Position numbers and translations under genes: made by a program. Under the pieces are notes generated by a model. The model was not told the origin of the DNA. It saw only the letters and a program-made list of their open reading frames with translations, and did no database searches. Below are positions 57,825-64,000 of a DNA stretch of 64,000 bases, piece after piece. The DNA comes from Odontocerum albicorne. Its lineage: Eukaryota > Arthropoda > Insecta > Trichoptera > Odontoceridae. The DNA lies in assembly GCA_949825065.1 (NCBI GenBank), contig OX463850.1:250501-314500 (forward strand). Reading direction: 5' to 3'. Numbering within the stretch: position 1 is the first letter of the stretch; every line of letters begins with the position of its first letter.

Positions 57825-58132
57825 ACAGCTTCAGCATACCTGCTGCACAGTTTTTCCTTGATTGGTGGTACAGCTTCAGCATACCTGCTGCACAGTTCTT
57901 CCTTGATTGGTGGTACAGTTTCAGCATACCTGCTGCACAGTTCTTCCTTGATTGGTGGTACAGCTTCAGCATACCTGCTACACAGTTCTTCCTTGATTGG
58001 TGGTACAGCTTCAGCATACCTGCTGCACAGTTCTTTCTTGATTGGTGGTACAGCTTCAGCATACCTGCTGCACAGTTCTTTCTTGATTGGTGGTCCAGTT
58101 TCAGCATACCTGCTGCACAGTTCTTCCTTTTT
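57825..58132. repeat. 45-bp tandem array, 7 copies
   Basis: The unit reads TGGTACAGCTTCAGCATACC, TGCTGCACAGTTCTTCCTTG, ATTGG. Open frames on both strands (15-residue repeats) follow from the 45-bp period. Lies in intron 1, about 800 bp before exon 2. Confidence 0.93.
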
Positions 58133-58947
58133 TTGTAAAGCTTAGATACATATACAGGTCTAACTCAATGACAAACAGAGTTTATGTACAGGAACGATAA
58201 ATAAAAAAATAATTGTTAAGCCGAAACATTGCTAAGAAAGTTCATCGAACTTTCTTTTAAAACATTTTCTGAAATGTTGAAGATGTCAATATTCGACGCT
58301 CTATTAAAAAAAACAAAGGCACTTGATAAGTTAGTTCAACTTATTTCCACTCTAAATAAATCAATATTACTGTACTTCAAATAGTTGTCAGGATAATTAA
58401 ACTATAGTATTGTCTAACAAAGTTGGATTAGGCGTCAACAACTTAAAGATATAAGGAAATACCCTCACATCCCTCCTCACGCTTAGAAGACAGTATCCCA
58501 ACATACTTAGAAGAAAGCTTGTAGGGTAGTCACGGGTGGAACTGCACTCACGTAAGTAGAGAAGTCTCAAAAAAATATTGGGACTTGTACACCATTTGAG
58601 AGTTACGAGTATTATACGTTTGTCTTTAAGTGCTCTTGTTAAGAACTTTGCATATGTGTTGAATCCATGAACTTCTGCACAGATAAAACAAATTTGAACA
58701 AACAACTTCACTTATAATTAACGAGTTAGTTTTGATACGCAACATAAAGGGAACTAATAAATAAAAGGAAAGTGGGAAAATTGTAAAATTACCCATGATA
58801 AGTCGACATGTGATCAATTTCAAATCACAATCATTAGGTTTTTTATTTCTTCGAAATCGAAGTACTTGATATTCAAAAACATTTTATTAGCAATTTACTT
58901 TCCAAATCACAGTTGAAAAATATCAAATGTTTTTTTTTTTTTTTCAG

Positions 58948-59697
58948 ATTTTACTTCTGGCAGCGCTGGTTGGTTGCGCTACGGCCGCCTTCAGTCAACA
59001 GTCCGCCGCCTCCGCCAGCCAGGTCAAGTACGCCGAGTCGCAGAACTACGACCAGACTGGACCGGGAGCCAAGTCCGGTTCCGCGGATTCCGCCGCCACC
59101 TCGCAGCAGTCCCTTCAGACCTCATCGCAGCAACAGAGCCAACAGTACCAGCCCCAACAGCAGTACTCTTTCCAGCCTCAAGTATACTCCAATCTCGCCC
59201 AGGACTACGCTCAACTGCAATACCAACCTCAAGTATACTCCCACTTCAGTCAACCGCAGTTGGCTTTCTCACACTTGCAGTCTCCTTCCTCGGTCTCTCA
59301 AGCCGGATCTGTAGCTTATTCTCATCAATCTCAAGTCGCTCATCCATCTCAGTCTTCAATCCTCTCTCACCAGCCGCAATATTCTTTCTCTCACCAGCCT
59401 CAACAAGTGACTCTGTCCCACCAGGCTCAGCCCGCTATCACCCATCAAGCTCTGACTTTGGGCCAACAGCCTCAATTTGCAGCGACCCACCAGTCTCAAG
59501 TTACTGTTAACCATCAGCCTCAGGTATCAGCTCACCAAGCTCAGTTTTCGGCCCAGCAGCCTCAGTTCTCTCTCAGTCATCAGCCTCAACTGAACCAAGT
59601 TCTGTACCAAACCCAGCCCCATGCCTGGAAGACCATCCAGGTTAACACCCTGCAGCAAGAATATGACGCTGGACAACAATTTGCATTTGAGCCTCAG
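58948..59697 (+). CDS. Cuticle-type structural protein, exon 2 (main repeat domain)
   Basis: Acceptor TTTTCAG at 58941-58947, phase 0. It starts ILLLAALVGCATAA, the core and cleavage region of a signal peptide whose first four residues come from exon 1. The mature part begins FSQQSAASASQVKYAESQNY. From about residue 55 it is rich in Gln, Ser and Pro (SLQTSSQQQSQQYQPQQQYS), then tyrosine-bearing PQVYS repeats. It then becomes a long run of HQPQ, HQAQ, SHQPQ and HQSQ units (59320-59600). The end is QQEYDAGQQFAFEPQ before the donor GTATGA at 59698. There is no R&R chitin-binding consensus and no cysteine after the leader. Low-complexity secreted proteins with YQPQ/HQ repeats are typical insect cuticle or eggshell components. 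I favour cuticle because of the gene's MAFK leader and the APVAK repeats of exon 3. Codons are GC-rich relative to the flanks, as expected for real coding sequence. Confidence 0.88.
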
Positions 59698-60397
59698 GTA
59701 TGAATGATTTTTTTGAAAATAAATGTTTCACAGTAATAAATAGGTTCAAGACCCTCATCACCTGGTGCTAAAACATTTGTCATCGTTTCACCTGAAGATT
59801 TTTTGTGTTGAGTTTCCGATAACAAAATCCTAGCCTATTTTGTTTACATAAATGCTTTCTTAAAATATTGCATTGCTTGGAAGAAATTATCAAAAATGCA
59901 ATTATGTATATTACGTACACATAATACGAGTATATGGTTAAATTAGTTGTGCTTTCTGAAGCTGCCCTAAACCACGAGTATCTGGTCTCTCATATACTCG
60001 TACGAGTAATGGACACGCAATGCAGTGGGGCAAAGTGCTATATATTTCTAAAACTTGTCTCATAATCTTCAAACAATCTACTTCGGTAACTGTGCTCTGG
60101 ACGGAAGAAAATAGTGATTAAATAATTAAATGTTTAGACGTATCACTTGGTCCTTAGCGTGTATCACCCCCGCAATCGCGATGTAAAAGGAAAGCTGAAT
60201 ATTGTGCGGAAGGGAGTTCAGTTGTAACATTGCGAGGCTTCTCGATATCTGATAGTACTCGTATTGTTGAACCGTACCAAACACTGCATCTGTACAGAAA
60301 ACAAAGTCAGTGCTAGAAATACTCGTAATACCCTTCGGAAACTCGCTGAGACGTCATGGGAAGTACAACCACACACATTAGGAGTGTAGGAGTGTCA

Positions 60398-60800
60398 CCT
60401 CTTGCACTTTGCTGATCAGCAACGGAATATGCAGCTCCAGTTTGGGGTGGTTCCTCACACGCTAGGCAGGTTGATGTCGCTATGAACGAAACCGGGAGGA
60501 TGATAATAGGATGCTTAAAAGCAACACCAGTGGAGAAAATATACTCATTGATTGGTATTGCCTCACCTGAGATCTGCAGAAGCGTTAAAGGTAACATAAA
60601 AAGAATAGAACAAGTATAGGACCAATACACCCTTTATATGGTCACCAACCAGCAATATCGACATTGAAATCCAGGAATACTTTCATACAGAGAGCTCAAG
60701 AACTCCCGATTCCTACGGATAAAGCGCGTCTTCTGAAATGGAAATGAAATATACCTGACGATTTAGATGGAGGAATATACAGGAGTCACAATACATACTT
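60398..60800 (+). mobile_element. Non-LTR retrotransposon C-terminal fragment
   Basis: The + strand reads LALCYSATEYAAPVWGGSSH, ARQVDVAMNETGRMIIGCLK, ATPVEKIYSLIGIASPEICR, then VKGNIKRIEQV, a stop, and shifted frames with SYRELKNSRFLR. The pattern 'L.YS.AEY.APVW..S.H...VD..LNE..R.I.G.L..TP....L..IAPP..RR' is a well-known C-terminal segment of arthropod CR1/jockey-type polymerases. It shows TP and SP at the expected places and has several stops. Confidence 0.72.
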
Positions 60801-61504
60801 GTTTGTCAGAACATCGGGACTTCATGCTCTAGACAGGGACAGGACCTGATCGATGCGATAGGGCGATCTCTGTTGATTCCTACTGGAAATATGTGGCATC
60901 ATTTATGGTCCGGACACGGAAATGAAATGACTTCATACTTCATATAATCTTGATTAAGCATGCAGTCGATAATAACAATTTTTTTCACTGTAAAATGTAT
61001 ACAGCCTTTGTTATGTCATTAGATTAGGACCAAAAATAGTATATTATTGTGACAGCTTGACTGGTTGGTTGGCTATGATTAACCTTGGAATAATAATGTC
61101 AGTACGAGTATTTCTCTCTCCGCCCCCAGCTCCAAGTTGAACACTCTTACTTAAATGCCGTTCAATTATTGTTTTTGCTCCACTAAACTCCTTCATGTTT
61201 ATGTAACGTATATTTAAGCTATAAATACGAGTACATGGTCACACATTTTCAACATGCGCCAAAGTAAAATTGCAAACTGTTGACTAAATAATTACAAAGT
61301 ACGAGTATGTTATTAAACCCTCCGTTGCGGTTCACAGAATACTCGTAGGCCAAATATTATTGCTGTTATCAAAAACAGCCGCGAAATAATGTCTGCAAAA
61401 TATATTTTTTATTTATATTTTCCTAATTTTACTTTTATAGAAGTTTTTATAAAATAATCACAGAACAATAATAATACTAATAATATTATAATAAAATGAC
61501 AATT

Positions 61505-61690
61505 TAAATGGCGCCATTTAGAGAGCAAATTCTCTTCAGAAACGCTTTAACAAGGAACTAAGCCCATTGTAATATTGACATATTAAAAATACTACAATAT
61601 TAATATCTATAATTATGTACTTCTCCGTATCTGCATATGTTCAGAAAAACACATTTGGTAAGAAAACCGCAGAAAACTTTCTTTGATTTA
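61505..61690 (-). mobile_element. Retroelement family B, short copy
   Basis: On the - strand: AGTTTTCTGCGGTTTTCTTA, CCAAATGTGTTTTTCTGAAC, ending with CGTTTCTGAAGAGAATTTGC, TCTCTAAATGGCGCC. It has an internal deletion compared with 54335-54640. Confidence 0.65.
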
Positions 61691-61834
61691 TTCCTTGTTT
61701 TTGTCCGGAGTGTGCACATTCTATGTTGGTTAAAATAATAACCTATAACTCGATCCAAGATTATAATAAAAGTTATATTTCTTATTGGAATTTAACAAAG
61801 TAAAAATCTATAGCAGTGCTCATTTTGAGATGCC

Positions 61835-62035
61835 GTAAAGAACCAACACTCTCATCCGCTAGACTTGTTGCTCACACCGTAGATTTGAGAATCGTGCGAG
61901 GGTTGTTGCCTCTTCAGGTGAGGATAATATTACCAACACGCACGATAACGAACTGCGAATTCCTAGCCTACTCCAGTGGTTCTAAATCCGAAGACTAGAT
62001 CAATAGGGCCGAAGACAATATTGTCTCACAGCCAC
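61835..62035 (+). mobile_element. SINE family C, degraded
   Basis: Head-like CTCATCCGCTAGACTTGTTG, body TTACCAACACGCACGATAAC, GAACTGCGAATTCCTAGCCT, ACTCCAGTGGTTCTAAATCC, and GACAATATTGTCTCAC. It ends about 100 bases before the acceptor of exon 3. Confidence 0.6.
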
Positions 62036-62154
62036 GCTTTACCATGTGTCCAATGCACCTGTTTACATATGTTGTAGAGTACTTTGAAAATAAAAACTTA
62101 AAAAAAATAACTAACATACAAAATTTCAAATGTTACATATCACAGTTGTTCCAG

Positions 62155-62436
62155 GATGGTCTGAGTGGCAAGGTCCAATACACCCAAGAGATTCCAGTCA
62201 CCATGATTTACCAGCAGCAGCCTCTGACCAAGCAGAGCTACCAGCAGTCCCAAGCCTACGCGGCTCCTGTTGCCAAGACCACCTACATCCAACAGCAGCC
62301 CACCAAGACCGTGTACGCCTCCCCAGTTGGCAAGGCCTCCTACCAAGCGTCCGCTCCTGTAGCCAAGGCCTACTACCAGGCCCCGGTAACCAAATACCAG
62401 GCTCCTGTCGCGCAGCAGTACTCCATCAGTCACTAA
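62155..62436 (+). CDS. Cuticle-type structural protein, exon 3 (C-terminus)
   Basis: Starts at DGLSGKVQYTQEIPVTMIYQ if the acceptor at 62154 is used (LFQDGL if 62145). It continues QQPLTKQSYQQSQAYAAPVA, then KTTYIQQQPTKTVYASPVGK, ASYQASAPVAKAYYQAPVTK, YQAPVAQQYSISH and TAA. The AAPVAK/YQAPV repeats are characteristic of low-complexity insect cuticular proteins, and the tyrosines fit cross-linking in sclerotised cuticle. The full product is about 347 residues (4 + 250 + 93), or 350 with the alternative acceptor, with an 18-residue signal peptide. A + frame upstream of 62155 is intronic. Confidence 0.85.
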   Translation, partial: DGLSGKVQYTQEIPVTMIYQQQPLTKQSYQQSQAYAAPVAKTTYIQQQPTKTVYASPVGKASYQASAPVAKAYYQAPVTKYQAPVAQQYSISH

Positions 62437-62995
62437 ATAGGTTTAATAACACGTTTGATCGGGACGAACTGGAGACTTACACATAAAGTGAACTGGAACA
62501 ACTCCATTGTCGCTGATGAATCCGTGCCTATATTCAGGCTTTGACCTTTATTATCTGGAACCTTAGACGATATTCCCCACTACACATTGTATTATTATAT
62601 TAACACTTTTATTGTTAACGAGTTTATTGTCCATGTGACCACTTCTTTCAAACATTCAGAAAGGTGTTTTGAACAAGTCTTAAGTGAAAACCAAACTGGA
62701 ACACTATAATTAATCTTGGTTTTTCGAACCTGAAATATCCGGGCTGGAAAACAGATATCTTACCCACTAGGTCACGGATCATCCTAAATGGCAACATCCA
62801 AGCCCAGTAGCATTGGCCTACCCATTCTCTTTCGTGGCTGAGAAATTTTAAAAAAATATTAAGAAACGAGATAAAATACCGTTAAATGTTTCGACTCTTG
62901 CAATTAATGGGAATAAGGAAAATGAATACGATAATTTCATTAGATTCTCTACTTAACGTTATGCGGCATTAATTGCTTGACAAAGAAATAAAATT
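62437..62995 (+). other. 3' untranslated region of the cuticle-type gene, with a SINE
   Basis: The first clear AATAAA polyadenylation signal after the stop is at 62987-62992, about 550 bases downstream. Between them, on the - strand at 62655-62785, lies a SINE family A piece (CCGTGACCTAGTGGGTAAGA, TATCTGTTTTCCAGCCCGG, GGTTTTCACTTAAGACTTGT). If this is the real end, the transcript carries a reverse SINE. An earlier, non-canonical signal is possible. Confidence 0.5.
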
Positions 62996-64000
62996 GTGAT
63001 TTTATTGAAAGGAAACGAAATTGCAAAGGGTTTTTGCTAGCATCTTGCAGCTTTCGCTGTTTTGATTATAAACAAATCGATTTATATTTTATCTTGCCGT
63101 ATCTACACCGAGTGTAGATATTCGTAAGATATAATTATAAAACGTAAATAGGTGTTGAAATGTTATCTCGTTTCTAGATATAATTTGAAACCAAGATATA
63201 ATTGATTCAGCGATGAGTGAAGACTTCTGGTTCGTCTTTGATTGCGCGTTCTTAGATTATTTTGTACTTCACATCAAAAAGGGTATTTTATTCCTAAATT
63301 TTGCAAGTTATGTAACTTAAAATCATAAAATTGCAAAACTTGCAAAATTTAAAAATCTGCTTTAGTCATTAATTTTAAGAAACTTGAAGTATGATAATAA
63401 CATAATTGTTTCATTAAAACATTGATTGAACAAAATTTGACAGTTAATCTCGTGTGCCATTTGTAGATGGCGAAGTTTTCGGATCCGTTCGAGTGAAGTA
63501 TTCAATTCATTCAAAAAAATATATTCTTCGATAATTTCATTTGTTTCTAAGAAATGAATGAGATTTTGTTATATAATTTATGTTAAACATTCTCTAAAAC
63601 AAATAAAAAATCAACGGTTTTGAACACAAAAAGAAAACATTATATATCATAAATATTCTTGCATTATGTACTCGTATATTAAAACTTCTTTCTGTGGAAA
63701 TCTTGTTTTTTCATCGCTATTATTTCTTTCTTTATTAAGATTTTTTACAATTTTTCAATACTTATCATTTTTATTTTTTAATACTTCCACTTTTTCTTTT
63801 ATTCTATATCATTTATTTTACTTCAACCATTACACATTCTTACACTTTAATACACATTTTTTTATACATAATTTATATTTCCTGTGTATTTGAAATATAA
63901 CAAAACACGAACTTCAAATGAACTGTGATCAACAATAAACATTTAAAAAAAATACATATTTAAATTTCTTTTTCTCCCCGACCTACCCCTTCATTTTAAT
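62996..64000. other. Unassigned AT-rich DNA
   Basis: No gene or known repeat. Short dyads GTATCTACACC/GAGTGTAGATA at about 63100-63120 and AAATTGCAAAACTTGCAAAATTT near 63330. An octamer TACTCGTA lies at 63668. The last 250 bases are T-rich. Confidence 0.5.

Larger units (their letters stand above)
46141..58947 (+). other. Intron 1 of the cuticle-type gene, 12.8 kb, repeat-filled
   Basis: Donor GTACTT at 46141; acceptor at 58947 after a 16-T run ending TTTTCAG. It holds SINE, LINE and array copies listed separately. Stretches in which I see nothing recognisable are 46770-47260, 47800-48350, 48750-50425, 51610-52880, 53205-54330, 54645-55710, 56000-56880, 57290-57820 and 58135-58920. A GC-richer patch at 55320-55640 has a 70-codon - strand frame without motifs. 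Octamers occur at about 48061, 49233, 50584-50680 (five), 51749, 54951, 55518, 57769 and 58603. Confidence 0.65.
59698..62154 (+). other. Intron 2 of the cuticle-type gene
   Basis: Donor GTATGA at 59698. The acceptor is either CAG at 62154 (TTGTTCCAG) or CAG at 62145 (CATATCACAG); both keep phase 0, and the choice adds or drops LFQ. The first has the better pyrimidine context. A CTAAC branch-point-like sequence lies at 62111. The intron holds a LINE fragment, family B and family C copies, and nine octamers, including the stacked pair at 59995-60008. Confidence 0.7.

Noticed and set aside
1..64000. The octamer as a sequencing or adapter artefact, or a transcription-factor site
   Set aside because: An artefact should not alternate regularly inside a satellite or fall in frame in LINEs. 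A binding site would not be expected inside so many unrelated repeats and in stacked TA-sharing forms. Neither is excluded without reads from another platform.

Overview
The window is nuclear DNA from an insect. It is AT-rich, has no operon-like gene packing, and has long introns with GT/AG splice sites. It carries many remnants of eukaryotic retroelements and mariner/pogo DNA transposons. The one host gene I can support encodes a secreted, glutamine-rich, cuticle-type structural protein. The style of the LINE and SINE remnants is compatible with Lepidoptera or a relative, but I cannot prove the order.

Layout. From 1 to about 46 kb there is no host gene I can defend. This stretch holds tandem arrays (unit sizes about 22 to 104 bp), tRNA-derived SINE copies, broken non-LTR retrotransposons (jockey-like at 6.4-7.6 kb; RTE/BovB-like at 18.4, 19.4 and 39.1 kb; a family with an 'RWFGHVE' tail at 37.8, 42.4 and 45.5 kb), two Penelope-like elements bounded by inverted pLTR-like arms (16.9 and 44.9 kb), a pogo/Tigger fragment (25.4 kb), an internally deleted mariner (27.0 kb), a nearly intact 1,287-bp mariner (31.9 kb) and an 849-bp element with 67-bp terminal inverted repeats (20.8 kb). 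From 46.03 to about 63.0 kb lies the cuticle-type gene on the + strand: TATA box, a four-codon first exon (MAFK), a 12.8-kb intron, a 250-codon second exon, a 2.5-kb intron and a 93-codon last exon. Both introns are full of the same repeat families. The last kilobase is AT-rich and featureless.

The most striking signal is an octamer, TACTCGTA / TACGAGTA. I count by eye about 58 separate occurrences outside tandem arrays and roughly 37 more inside six arrays; a rough hand estimate for this base composition is 2 to 3. It reads as TA-CTCG-TA, a 4-bp core between two copies of TA. Where a related sequence without it can be compared (a jockey-like LINE, a SINE, alternating satellite units) it behaves as a 6-bp insertion at a TA. 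Stacked forms (TA-CTCG-TA-CGAG-TA and TA-CGAG-TA-CGAG-TA) also occur. This is the form expected of excision footprints of a Tc1/mariner-superfamily element with CGAG termini, as I recall for Minos. The window would then record dozens of hit-and-run transposition events although no such element is visible here.
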